The notes beneath the pieces were generated by a model that saw only the letters and a program-made list of their open reading frames with translations, did no database searches and was not told the origin of the DNA. 64,000 nucleotides of DNA from Laguncularia racemosa (Eukaryota > Streptophyta > Magnoliopsida > Myrtales > Combretaceae): the NCBI GenBank assembly GCA_037954665.1, contig JBBMOL010000279.1:1-64000 (forward strand), written 5' to 3'. Below are positions 1 through 10,611 of the stretch, one piece after another; position 1 is the stretch's first letter, and each line of letters opens with the position of its first letter. Both the position numbers and the translations under genes were made by a program.

Positions 1-292
1 CTAAAGTAAGCTTATAAAGGGGTTGCATGTTTTGTTTTGCATGGTACGTTAACCGGTTCTTGTGGTAACTTATTAAGAGTCCAGGTAAAATATTTCTCAT
101 ACTTCTGAGCACCAGACTTTTCTTTTGCCCTTTTTTTTTTCCCTTTCAACTACAATTATATTGTATTTTGAAAGAGGAGAAAATCAATATAGTTCACCTC
201 GAATTTGTATCATTAGATTATAGCAGTGTTAGCTACTTAATATATATATATAATTTTAAATAGTGAAAAAAAATTATCACTGTCGTAATTAT

Positions 293-298
<6 letters not shown>

Positions 299-328
<30 letters not shown>
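299..328. repeat. (TA)n microsatellite
   Basis: About 14 uninterrupted AT dinucleotides. A shorter TA run lies just upstream at 241-252. Confidence 0.9.
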
Positions 329-1080
329 CAAAAAACAAAAAAGAAAACTCAGACATGATGTAATGGCACAATGAAGCAGTAATAATGAGTAATAATTTAC
401 ACAACATTGAAAAAACCAAAATTTCATAATTTATAGCAGACTCGCATGAAAATTACGAAACCTATCTATTATTCAAGTTCGAGTAATGTGCCGTGATTAT
501 TTTTCAAAGGCTTCTTAAAAAGCATTGCTTGTGTATTATTGTCTCTGCAGTATCTAGCCATAATACTTAATTACCATATAGGGAATGAAAGAAATCGAAG
601 TTATAAAATACAATTAAATTGAATGTTCAGCCGATGAATGTTGCATTTTATTAATATGTTTCATTAGATCTCACCATATCAATGAGTGTCCTCGTAAGAT
701 TCGATAGACCTTTGTCAAGTTCGTCTGCATGCGCATGGTCATCCAGTCAACTATCTATTATTAAGTAACCAACTGACCAACAATTAATAGCACGTGAAAA
801 TAAGAATCTTTAATTAACCAATTCCTTATTTTGCATGGCACCTTTATTTGATTTTATTTTCCAGCAGAAAAGTCACCTTTATTTATTTCTTAGCGAGTTC
901 GTACATCGGGAAAGCATGACTGAAAAATTTATCATGGATTAAGAAACTATGCACGTCGAGGGAGCACTAGATAAGTTATCCTTTGCAGGAAAGGCACACG
1001 TAGCATGAGTTATTTTTATTTTTCAAAAAATCCGGGAACTCACTCTTACTAAGAATCCAACCAACCAAACCAAGCATGCA

Positions 1081-1099
1081 TTTTTTTTTTTTTTTTTTT
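1081..1099. repeat. poly-T tract
   Basis: Nineteen consecutive T residues. It could be the tail of a retroposed sequence on the minus strand, but no recognisable element body adjoins it. Confidence 0.7.
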
Positions 1100-1171
1100 G
1101 GCCCTATTGCTCCACGTTGTGCAAATTGACAACAATATGGGACGTCAAGTGGCAAACAAACTTGATCATTA

Positions 1172-1191
1172 ATATATATATATATATATAT
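1172..1191. repeat. (TA)n microsatellite
   Basis: Ten AT repeats in an AT-rich, non-coding context. Confidence 0.9.
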
Positions 1192-1769
1192 TGCAAATAA
1201 GACTATTAAACGAAACTAATAAAAAGAGTAATAAACAAAAGGAAGCATTTATAGGGCTGCGACTCTCTATAAATTTTGACACGGGATGAATTTGGCATGA
1301 GAATGAGTCGCTAGGGCGTGTTAAATTTGGACATTTCTAACGTGTGATGGTCGTCGTATTTTCGATAAGGGAGGTTTGGTGGCCAAAGGTCGCGCTTGGA
1401 GTACTATGAAGAGCTACTAGTATAGCGTTATAATGGCGTGTAGAAGTGCCCCTAATGTTGCCAAAATTGTGTCACAATAATCTAAATCCAATGCCATAGA
1501 TAATGATAGGTAGCATGCATTAAAATTTAAAAAGAAAAGAAATGGAACTTTTTTTTCAACCAAAGTCGAGTAAGGTCACCTCAATTAAACATGAAGTGCA
1601 ATGAAAGTTGAACCATATTAAACATAATAAAGAAAACATAAATAAGAGTGAAAGGATTAACATACGTAATTTTATGTGAAACACTCTAATTGCAGTAAAA
1701 TATGTGAGATAAAGGAGGGCAATGATTGATTGTAACAAGGAGGGGGAATGGATGAGAATTACAATGATT

Positions 1770-2372
1770 GTTGTAAAGGGCTAAAAATATTATATAAATA
1801 TATTGAGCTAAACTCATTAATTATTTGGCTTGACTTATTAGGTTAGGTGATAAAGCCTAATGAGTTTGATCCAATTATTAGGATGACTTCGGGAGAATTG
1901 GCTTGGTGGGCTTGGAATAGAGATTGTTGGACCGAGCCATCCATATCCAATCTTTCTTAAGCAAGCTCATGTACTTATAAGGAAGGCTACTAGTATTGAC
2001 TCTATGACAAACTGATTAAGATAACCCTAAAATGAGCAAACTCCATCTTATCTTTTGATGGCTAAAGTAATCTAACGGATGCCACTAGACTCAAGAGTCT
2101 ATAAATACTTAGCTATTCCTCTTCATCAAGGGACTTTTTCCTCAAATTCCAAAGATTAGAGAAACGGTATTCCACCAAGAGTTTTCTACTCTTAAATATC
2201 AAATAAGAGATTAGGTGAAGAACAATCAAGATTGCCTATTCCTCGTCCCTACCACTCTGTCTTTAGTCATCCCATCACATGCCATCTTTGAATTGCTTTT
2301 CTCTAGACTCACGTGTAGTGCAATACTCACATGATACGTATGTGATCACTCCTACTGGGACCATCCATCTAC
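1770..2372 (+). repeat. probable 5' LTR of Tat-1
   Basis: The stretch ends in CA directly before the primer-site-like sequence and has a TATA-like sequence (tctataaata) at 2,098-2,107, as expected for an LTR promoter. The left boundary is a guess, since no second copy is present in the window. Confidence 0.45.
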
Positions 2373-2376
2373 ATTT

Positions 2377-2394
2377 TGGTGACTCCATTGGGGA
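2377..2394 (+). other. primer binding site, Tat type
   Basis: TGGTGACTCCATTGGGGA closely resembles the TGGCGACTCC.CTGGGGA sequence that follows the 5' LTR in Tat/Retand-type elements. It lies four bases after the CA end of the LTR and 23 bases before the gag ATG. Confidence 0.6.
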
Positions 2395-2417
2395 AAGAGT
2401 TAAGTGATAAAAGAGAA

Positions 2418-3393
2418 ATGGCACCCCCTAAGAAGAGAGGACCATCTGACAATATCTATCAAGAACAAGATCCTACTATCGAATTGATGGAGCAGAACCT
2501 GCCTCAAATACCATAAAATACTAGTCAAGGCAATTTATAACTTGAGGCTCCCATAGATCCTGTACAAATGATGCAAACTATGCAGAAGAATATAAGGGCT
2601 CTAAATCAACTCATGACTATGCTTGCTTCACTCATCACGGGATTAGCTACCACTGCTGTTATGTAACAAAGTGTGGCTCTACCAAACACCAACATTGCTA
2701 TGTAGCAAGGTGCTACCCATGCAACTCCATCACATGTAGTTCTTCCTATTAACCCTCCCATTAATGAGGAGAACATTCCTCACAAGTGTCCCACTTCCCA
2801 ATGTTCTCGGTGGATTTAGCTATCAACCTACTTCCATGATATTTGCCCCAAGGATTTCCTTTGCAACGAAGGAAAACTTGGACACATACCTAAAAGAAAT
2901 GCAAGTCAACAATTGGAGTACTAGAGTTAAGACTCCCTTACTATCAACACATTGCTAAAAAACCATATCCTAAGGACTATGTTAGTCTTATGTTTATCCT
3001 GTTCAATGGCAAAAAAGGGAGCACCAAAGAACATTTGCTTATGTTTATTGAGACTTTGAAAATATACAGGCTGGATGATGACCTAAAACTCAAAGAATTT
3101 TCCAAATCACTGATCAAAAAGACATTCACCTAGTATGTCAACCTCCTTGTAAGGTCAATTGATTCATGGAGGTCTATATGTAAGCTATTCTTGGAGAAAT
3201 TCTTCTCTACTCAGGAACGGGTCATGATCACGGACATGGAGAGAGCACGATAGTACTCCAAAGAAGATTTAATGGATTATATATAATGCTTTAAGGAGTG
3301 TACACTAAACATTTAAGACGTATGTGATGAGAGGGAGTTAGTGAGGATTTGCATCCAAGAGATGTTCATTGAGTACACCATTTACTTAGAAAA
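2418..3393 (+). pseudogene. Tat-1 gag, N-terminal part (broken)
   Basis: A reading frame begins at the ATG at 2,418 with a basic PPKKR start. It is soon broken by stops. From about 2,960 it matches the Tat-type retrotransposon gag (capsid) domain across shifting frames: a Y-V-S-L-M-F-I-L-F-N-G-K segment, a K-E-F-S-K-S-L segment, then W-R-S-I-C-K-L-F-L-E-K-F-F. Gag forms the virus-like particle that packages element RNA. The alignment stops after Y-L-E-N, where element B is inserted, and resumes at 7,459. At least five stops and one frameshift make it non-functional. Confidence 0.65.
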
Positions 3394-4055
3394 TGATGTG
3401 CTCTAAATGAATAATTCAACATAAATCAAATATGAAAGAATAATTGATTCCAATTGTTAGCCAATTGCATGACCTTAGCTTGAGAAGAACCTTAATTTAT
3501 ATAAAATGTAAAAGAAAAACAAACGAAATCCAATTACATACCAGATATTACACACTAGTGATGATTGGAAAGGACTTAAGAATGATTGATGTTACTCACA
3601 AAAATCCCTAAGCCAAACTCGCCAAAGTTCTCTAGGTTAAAATTGATAAGAGTTGTGTGAAAAGGAACAAACTCCCTCATGGCAATGTAGTGTTTTTCTT
3701 AATCTAAAAAGTGTCCAAACAAAACCTAAAAAACAAGCATTTATACCCTACTTCAATATGGAAAAATAACCTAAGTAACTAGTACACATAGTTGGTCCCT
3801 TCAAGCTTTAATCACGGCCACAAGGAGGAAATACAAGACTGGTTCTCCCATAGTTCAATTTGGTTCACTATGGACCATGATCCATTCACAAACCAATTGC
3901 TATTGTGTTTGGTCGTCTTCTTGTAAAACTGACAAAATGTACCTAATAAAATGCAAAAACAATTATTGTAAAATAAATAAAGACATTATGTGAATGTCTT
4001 GGTTCCATTTGTTGAAGTAGGCTTCCCAATGCTAGGTCAACAGGTTTGATTCCCA
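3394..4055 (-). repeat. B 3' LTR
   Basis: In element orientation it starts TGGGAATCAAACC and ends in CA (TG at the left on the plus strand). The match to 6,797-7,458 is continuous over 662 bp with scattered substitutions. Confidence 0.85.
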
Positions 4056-4636
4056 TCATCTCCTTAGGCCTATGAAAGATTTTTCCTCAAATTTAATGGG
4101 CCTTTTCTTAGGTTGAAAACCTTAGTTTGCATGTGCTTGTTACCCTGAAGCCTTGAGTGCCTAGTAGTTGTATTGATCTGTTCTTGAAATTTGTATAGCT
4201 TAATTGGTGACATAGGGGTTAAGACAACCCGTACACCATCCTTCTAAAACACATAGGTGTCTCTAAACCCATCATGTAGCACCCTCTTGTCAAATAACCA
4301 AGGCCTACCCAGTAGTATATAAATGGCGCACATAGGAAGGACTTCACAAAAAATTTCATCTTGGTATCTATCTCCTATGCTAAAAGGCACCTTAACTCTC
4401 TGAGTAACATGTAGACTACCCCATTCATTCAACCATTGTAATTTATAAAGATGAAGATGTAGACTAGTGGCTAGTTGCAATCTATTTACTATTATAGTAG
4501 CTATCACATTTGTGCAACTTCCACCATCAATAAAAAGAACACATAAATTACCTTGAACTCGACAAGGAGTATGGAATAGGTTTTCCCTTTGTACATCTCC
4601 AACATCTAAAGATATAGTCATGACCCTATACAACAC
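4056..4636 (-). pseudogene. B protease and linker
   Basis: A 130-residue open frame (4,636 to 4,244) is a chromovirus-type aspartic protease. It has the segment before the active site (Q-R-E-N-L-F-H-T), then a catalytic-site region reading I-D-G-G-S-C-T-N, where chromoviruses also use D-G-G or D-S-G, and ends with L-L-G-R-P-W and H-D-G-F-R. The protease cleaves the Gag-Pol polyprotein in the particle. Homology continues past the stop at 4,244 into the linker (K-D-G-V-R-V-V-L-T-P-M) and ends at the LTR, where RT should begin. The retained domain with missing downstream enzymes is the main oddity. Confidence 0.75.
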
Positions 4637-5926
4637 GTTAATAGATAGATACTTATCATTTCCCTAGTCTTCATGTGCCTTAGCATCAAGATCATCATAA
4701 TGCTCCTATAGCATTATTAACAATCATTATGCTTCCTCCGTATTTTCCACCTCCATAATAGTCATTACTCTTTTGTTAGGACATTGAGTCAGCCATGTGT
4801 CTAAAGTCTATGCATTTGAAGCATTTGATTTAATGCATCTTTCCACTAGTTGACCCTAGCACTATTTGTCGGATATCAGCCCCAACAACCTCTTTTCCTT
4901 TTCCAAAAATTTCCCTCTCCCTATTAGTAATAGTTGTATTTTTGTTCATAGTCTTATCATTTCCCCCTATTCCCTTTTGTTCACCCTACCGACCAATTGA
5001 CCCATGAGGTTTAGTAGAAGTTCCATACCTATTGCTCGCTGCTTGAAAAGGGTTAGATCACCTCTATCTCTCCACTTTTAAAGCTAGCTGGATGGCCTCA
5101 TCTAGTGTGTTGTACCTCTAGAGCTCTATAATGCAAGAAATTTCATACTTTAACCCCGACATAAATCGTGCTAAGGTTTGTTTAAGAGGTTCAACTGACC
5201 CACATTTGATCATCAGTGTCTCAAACTCCTATACATACTCATCAACTGTTTTACCTCCCCACCTTAGTGTTTGGAGATGCATAAACAACTCATATCTATA
5301 ATGCTCCGATATAAACCTCCTTCTCATAACACATTTCATTTCCTGCTAGGTACGTATCTCTGCCTCACCATCTCTTTGTCTACTAGCTACAAGATTCTTC
5401 CACCATAAGGTGGTATAACTAGTAAACTCAACAATTGCAAAGTGAACCCGAGTGTGATCATCAATCTCATAACACTCAAATAGGCCCTTTACCTTATCTT
5501 CCTAATCTAAATAATCATCTGTAGAACTCTTACAAGCAAATGAAGGCATCTACAATATCACATATTTTAAGCCCTAAGGCAGTTTGAAATCACAATTAGA
5601 GTAAGGCTCATTTTCAAAATTATCATCCCTTCCTCCCTAAGAATATGATAATCGCCTTCCATCCTCCTACCCCTATTACCTCCAACAACTCCTTCCTTGC
5701 GAGCATTTTGATGGGCTACCTAAGGTAGAAGTACCTATGGATTAGCCACTGGTGGTTGTGGCATCATCAATTGACCTACTTGTATTGCTAATGTGGCAAC
5801 AATAGTGTTGAGATCCTACAATTGTTCCTCTAGTTTTGTTCTACCTGCAGCACGGCGACCCTGACCTCCTCTAACCTAACTATTGGCCTCATTACCAATT
5901 CCACCATTTACACTATCATTTGACAT
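4637..5926 (-). pseudogene. B gag (broken)
   Basis: The frame starts at the ATG at 5,926 (M-S-N-D-S-V-N-G-G) and reads through many stops. Recognisable chromovirus gag pieces are a region rich in R-R and G before the capsid, a capsid segment around 5,340-5,470, and a CCHC knuckle (C-F-K-C-x4-H-x4-C) near 4,790-4,830, interrupted by a two-base shift just before its last cysteine. The protease follows 150 bases later. Gag would build the particle and its knuckle would bind element RNA. It is clearly dead. Confidence 0.6.
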
Positions 5927-6796
5927 GATTTTGATTTTTTTTTTTTTTTTTGATAATCACAACTTCACACACCAATTCCTCTAACCAATACTCTTAACAA
6001 CACATAAGAATAATTCAATACAACCTTTACAGTTGCACTTACATCCATGGCACACACTCACACTTCAACGTACACATTCACCCTTAAACCACAACACACA
6101 CTCCACGGCACAAACACACCATGGTGCAACACACCTTTAAACCACAACACACACTCTATGGCAACACACACACACTTACGGTGTAGCATACCCTCAAACC
6201 ACAACACATACTCTATGGTAACACACACACACCCATGATTCAACACATAACCAATGCAACGTACACTCTATGGCTTCACTTACACACCTATGGTGTAACA
6301 CACAACTGATGCAACACACACTCTATGGCTTCACTTATACACCCACGGTACAACACATACAAGAACACTTCCACAGCTCATAAAACCCCTTCAAAGTTCT
6401 ACTCGCTTCAAGACACAAAGCACACTCCACCAAGACTCACACACCCATGGTGCACTTCACAATTATGGCACACTTCCACAATCATAATACAAGAAATGAT
6501 TCCAAGCTTTAGTTAAAGTGCATTCAAAGGGAATTAATGCACAATTTACTACACAAGGTAAATATGGAATCAATTTTAAAATATTTCTCAACCTTCTTGG
6601 CAAGGTATCACAGTAAGAATCCCTAAATTATACTTCCCTCAACTTCAATTCGCAACAACCAAGGTAGATCACGACACAATTTTATGTGAAATCAACAATA
6701 AAACAATTGCATAACATAAACCTTGATTTCCAATTCAAAATTAAGAATCCACACGTGCAATTTCCTTCCACAAACCTATGCTCTAATACTAAATTA
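5927..6796 (-). other. B leader: primer site and GT-rich repeats
   Basis: On the minus strand the sequence TTAGTATTAGAGC (6,781-6,793) sits four bases inside the 5' LTR, a mutated form of the initiator-Met site TGGTATCAGAGC. Then 6,040-6,520 is GT-rich in element sense, with decayed repeats of the form TGTGTTG..TGGTTT..GTGTGTG. A run of 17 T lies at 5,935-5,951. Short open frames here are low complexity. Confidence 0.65.
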
Positions 6797-7458
6797 TGTT
6801 GTGCTCTAAATGAACAATTCAACGTAAATCAAATGAGGAAGAACAATTGATTCCAATTGTTAGCCAATTGCTTGACCCTAGCTTGAGAAGAACCCTAATT
6901 TGCATAAAATGTAAAAGAGGAACAAATGAAATCTAATTACATACCAGATATTACACACTAGTGATATTTTGAAAGGACTTAAGAATGATTGATGTTACTC
7001 GTAAAAATCCTTAAGCTAAAGTCACCACAATTCTTTATGTTAGAATTAATAAGAGTTGTGTGAAAAGATATAAACTCCCTCAAGGCAATGTAGTGTTTTT
7101 CTTAATCTCAAAAGTGTCCAAACAAAACCTAAACAACAAGTATTTATGCCTTACTTTAATATGGAAAAATAACCTAAGTAACTAGTAAACATGGCCGATC
7201 CCTTCAAGCTTCAATCATGGTCACAAGGAGGAAATACAAGACCGGTTCTCCTTTGGTTCAATTCGGTTCATTATGGACCATGACCCATTCATAAACTAAT
7301 TGCTATTGTGTTTGGTCGTTTTCTTGTAAAACCAACAAAATATACCTGATAAAATGCAAAAATAATTATTATAAAATAAATAAAAACATTATGGGAATGT
7401 CTTAATTCCATTTGTTGAAGTAGGCTTCCCAATGCTAGGTTAAGAGGTTTGATTCCCA
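6797..7458 (-). repeat. B 5' LTR
   Basis: Matches 3,394-4,055 over its full length and has TG and CA ends. It is followed on the right by ttagg and the resumed Tat-1 gag reading frame. Confidence 0.85.
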
Positions 7459-8050
7459 TTAGGAAATCTCAGTTTAAGTTCCTTTTTTGCACTAGTTAAG
7501 ACTACAAGGAGAACTAACAATTCTGTTGCAAGACAACAAAGAGAAAATGGGAGGTTTAGGAAATGAGCAACATCTGTTAGCTTGGCCTAGGTTGAGACCC
7601 TTAGAGATAATAAGAATCTAAGGAATGATACATCTTGAGGATCTACATCAATCCCCCAATTCCCATGCCTAATGGGAAAGGTACATGCTTTGTTTGACCA
7701 ATGGTTATGAGATGGGAATATCAAGCTCTTAAGAGTGGATAGTTTACCAACACAAAATGAAGAGAATGATCTTAAATTTTGCAAGTATCACAAATTAGTA
7801 GGTCACCCTACAAAAGAAAGTTGGACTTTGAAGAAGATTTTCAATGATAGAGTCCATAATGGGGAACTTATCATAGAAAACAACAACATCCATAATAATC
7901 CACTTCCTATACACAATAATCAATGGGGTATTACAAATGCCATTAGCCACAATCCTAGTACTCAAAAAGGAGATATGTCACATGCCGACATATGTAATGT
8001 ACAAGAGGCTATAACTAGGATAATGTAGATACATGTATGCTAGAAGTAGC
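7459..8050 (+). pseudogene. Tat-1 gag, C-terminal part
   Basis: Immediately after B the Tat gag resumes with G-N-L-S-L and T-T-R-R-T-N. Further on, a 97-residue open frame (7,735-8,028) carries F-C-K-Y-H-K-x4-H-P-T-K-E-S-W-T-L-K-K-I-F. This matches the Tat knuckle-like motif C-x2-H-x5-H, except that the usual third ligand region has S-W for C-W. It also has the N-G-E-L-I-I tail typical of this lineage. Two or more stops lie upstream in the joining region. Confidence 0.6.
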
Positions 8051-8195
8051 CACCTTAATGAAGACAGCTAACTTTAGAAAATTTTTTAACTTACTAGGGT
8101 TTAACTAGGATACATGTCTTGCAGCAGTAATCACCCTTACCCAAATTGCAGAGAGACAATACAGAGAGTGTAGTCTAGCACAACCTATATGAAGA

Positions 8196-8589
8196 ATGGC
8201 AAAGGTGCATGAGAATGCAATTCTCTTTACTAATGAGGACATGTGTACTAAAAACCCCAATCATAACCATCCTCTTTATGTGGAAAGCATGCTAAATGGG
8301 CATTCCATTAAGGAGACATTCATGGACAATGGAACTTCTATAAACATAATGTCTTTGTCTACATTAAAGGCTGTAGAGATAGACAACCAGTACATAGTGA
8401 GATAACCTATTACCGTCAATAGTTTCATTGACACATCTACAAACATAGTAAGGTATGTTAATGTGAATTTTAAAGTGGGCCCTATATAGAGCTCCACACG
8501 GTTCCACGTGATTGATGTACCCGTATCCTACCATCTACTGGTTGGAAGAAAGCGACTGCATGATCACAATCTCATACCCTAACATGGCA
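8196..8589 (+). pseudogene. Tat-1 protease (truncated by C)
   Basis: The frame from 8,196 contains the Tat-type protease. I-L-F-T-N-E-D-M precedes P-L-Y-V, then a catalytic region M-D-N-G-T-S-I-N-I-M. Here D is kept, but the usual G-G-S is N-G-T. A stop at 8,403 and a frame change follow, then F-H-V-I-D-V and L-L-V-G-R-K-R-L-H-D-H. The frame breaks at 8,589 where element C begins and continues at 11,842 with I-K-G-Y-W-K. The enzyme would mature the Tat polyprotein; it is inactive now. Confidence 0.65.
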
Positions 8590-9783
8590 TGATAGGAATC
8601 AAAATCTGACAAAACCTATCATTAGGGAAAAAACCAAAGGATTTCGAATCTTGTCGATGAGGGCCCATTTTGAGCAAATTGACGCCGAAATTATTTGTTT
8701 ACTAACCTCTTTTATCTTATTCATGTATTGTATATTCCAACAAGTATACTTATCATATTTTATAGGGCAATGAACAAACTCACTAAGATTCAGCTTGTGG
8801 GTTATCCATGGACTGACCTAAACCGGCGATGAGTTGGGCCGACAAATCCTATGAAAGAGCTAGCATGATGGAGAGTATTTTTATTTGTAATTATTTCCTT
8901 GGACTTTCTATGTGTAAGCTTTTAGAACACTTTTTACTTAGTTGTAATTGAGTTTTAGGACCAGTCACCCTAAAAATGGTATAGTTGTAATTTTGTGGAC
9001 TTTTTAACCCTAAAGGGAGCAAGTATAAATACTTCCTTAAGTAGGGTTTTGAGGAGTTTTTGATGAATTTTCATAATACACTTCATGTGTGAGGGTTAGG
9101 GCTTTCTTAAATCCAAATTTACTCTTATCAATTTTAATCCTAAGAGTTGAAATTATGGCTAGTGCAATAAAGGGAAATTGTGAGTAATATCAATTCCTTC
9201 TTTATTATGTTTCCTTTTCATCACTAGTGAGTCATATCTAAGGTTGAATTGGATGTTTCTTGGTTTGATTTCATCATGTTTGTAATCATTTTTTTGTTGT
9301 GATACGATTGATTGGTTTTAGCACTTGTTATTGCCATTAATTTTTTACTTTACATTTTGTGGAGTGGATTGGCATTGTTGTGAGGAGTTACGGTTTATTT
9401 GTATGTGTTGATTGGTTAGAAATTCATTGGATGTTGAGTTGATTACGTGATTCAATTAAGATTTATTATCTTGTGGTTTTCATCCCCTTGAATTTTGTCA
9501 TTCGAATCATCTTCCTTCAATTAGGGTTCACGCAATTTTGATTCATTTTGAATCGAATTTAAACTAGTGATTAGGAGGTGTTAAGTTGGTTCATTTGCAT
9601 GTGCTTAAACTCTGATTTAAGAACATCATATTTTTGGTATTAGAGCTATCAAATTTGGATACTTAAGATTGATCACATCCTAATTGAAAATTGATACCAT
9701 TGAGTAACTTGGTTAATTAACATTGTATGGTTATCTTTCAATCTTTGTTTTTGAGTGCTTAATCTTAGTTTTTTAGCACATCA
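8590..9783 (+). repeat. C 5' LTR (extended)
   Basis: Begins TGATAGGAATC and ends AGCACATCA. Its first 60 bases resemble the R-A-R-x-K-R-F tail of chromovirus Pol, as in elements whose pol frame runs into the LTR. A TATA-like tataaata lies near 9,024. An initiator-Met-like primer site, TTGGTATTAGAGC, lies inside the LTR at 9,634-9,646, six bases after an inner CA end at 9,628. The LTR continues 137 bases beyond it. Confidence 0.75.
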
Positions 9784-10611
9784 TAATCAAAGCTTGTGAT
9801 TGTGAGAAGGGGTTATTTGAATTTTGATTTCGGAAATTTAGGGTTCTTGAACTTACATCTTGATTTTGAAATTGAGAGTGAAATTGAATTGTTTGTGTGG
9901 TTACTTGAAGTGGTGTAATTATCTTGTTTAGGAAGTTGACTTGCTACTTGATGGAGTGAGTTTTGGAGTACTTGTTGAAGATTCTATGTTGTTGATTTCA
10001 CCGTGAAGGGAAGAGGAGAGCTAGTGCATTTTTGAACCTAAATTCGGAAGTGTGAAGTATCTCCAATTGTGTAGAAAGAAGAAGTGTGAAATTTGCTTGT
10101 TTGTTTTCGGAAATAGAAGGTGCAAGTGAGCATTTCTAGATTTGATTTGTGTGGAAGATTTGGAAATTATTTGATTTTCATAACAAACATTTAGTTGAAG
10201 AAGTTAATGTATGGTTATTTGAATTTGAAAATTGCTTCTTACCAATTGTGGAATGGTTATAGTTAGTGAAGTGGTTTGATTTTCAAATTTAAATTGTTGT
10301 TGTTTTATGTATGATTTGCGGACTGCTTTAGAGTGTGTAGTGACAAGGAAGTGTATACTTTGAAGTATTGTGTGTGTGTTGTATTGGGGAGGTTGTTGCA
10401 CCATGGTTTTTTTTGTGTAAAGTTGTGTTTGTAAAAATTTAGTGAAGTTGTGTGTGTTTAATGTGAGTGGTGGTGTGACTTGTTGTGTGTATAAGTGTGT
10501 GTGGCGGTGTGAATTTGTGGAAGTTGTGTGGAGTAAGGTGCTGCACATTGAGGCTAAAGTGTGAGAGTGTAGTGCATGGATAGCAAACCATGAAGGGGAA
10601 GAGTGGTGTAG
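9784..10611 (+). other. C interior, non-coding
   Basis: 828 bp without a gene. The right part (10,330-10,560) is GT-rich in element sense, like the leader of B. A purine-rich stretch gaaggggaagagtgg (10,592-10,606) sits just before the 3' LTR and is a good polypurine tract. No clear primer site directly follows the outer LTR end. The 143-residue frame on the opposite strand is an artefact of the composition. Confidence 0.6.

Larger units (their letters stand above)
1..1769. other. AT-rich non-coding flank
   Basis: No reading frame here resembles a known protein; the short open frames are AT-rich and low in complexity. The stretch contains two (TA)n microsatellites and a T tract listed separately. 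It may be ordinary intergenic DNA or decayed transposon sequence; I cannot tell which. Confidence 0.6.
3394..7458 (-). mobile_element. B: chromovirus-like LTR element with gag and protease only
   Basis: Two 662 bp LTRs in the same orientation (3,394-4,055 and 6,797-7,458), about 94 percent alike by eye, flank 2.7 kb. Coding sequence runs on the minus strand. Read that way the order is LTR, iMet-type primer site, GT-rich leader, gag, CCHC knuckle, protease, short linker, LTR. RT, RNase H and integrase are absent, and the post-protease linker runs straight into the 3' LTR. Flanks ttagaaaa and ttaggaaat look like a decayed target duplication inside Tat-1 gag. The structure fits gag-only non-autonomous elements (TR-GAG type) or a single internal deletion. 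Confidence 0.75.

Noticed and set aside
233..427. Two overlapping open frames of about 60 codons on the minus strand
   Set aside because: They translate a TA microsatellite (Y-I-Y-I repeats) and have no homology.
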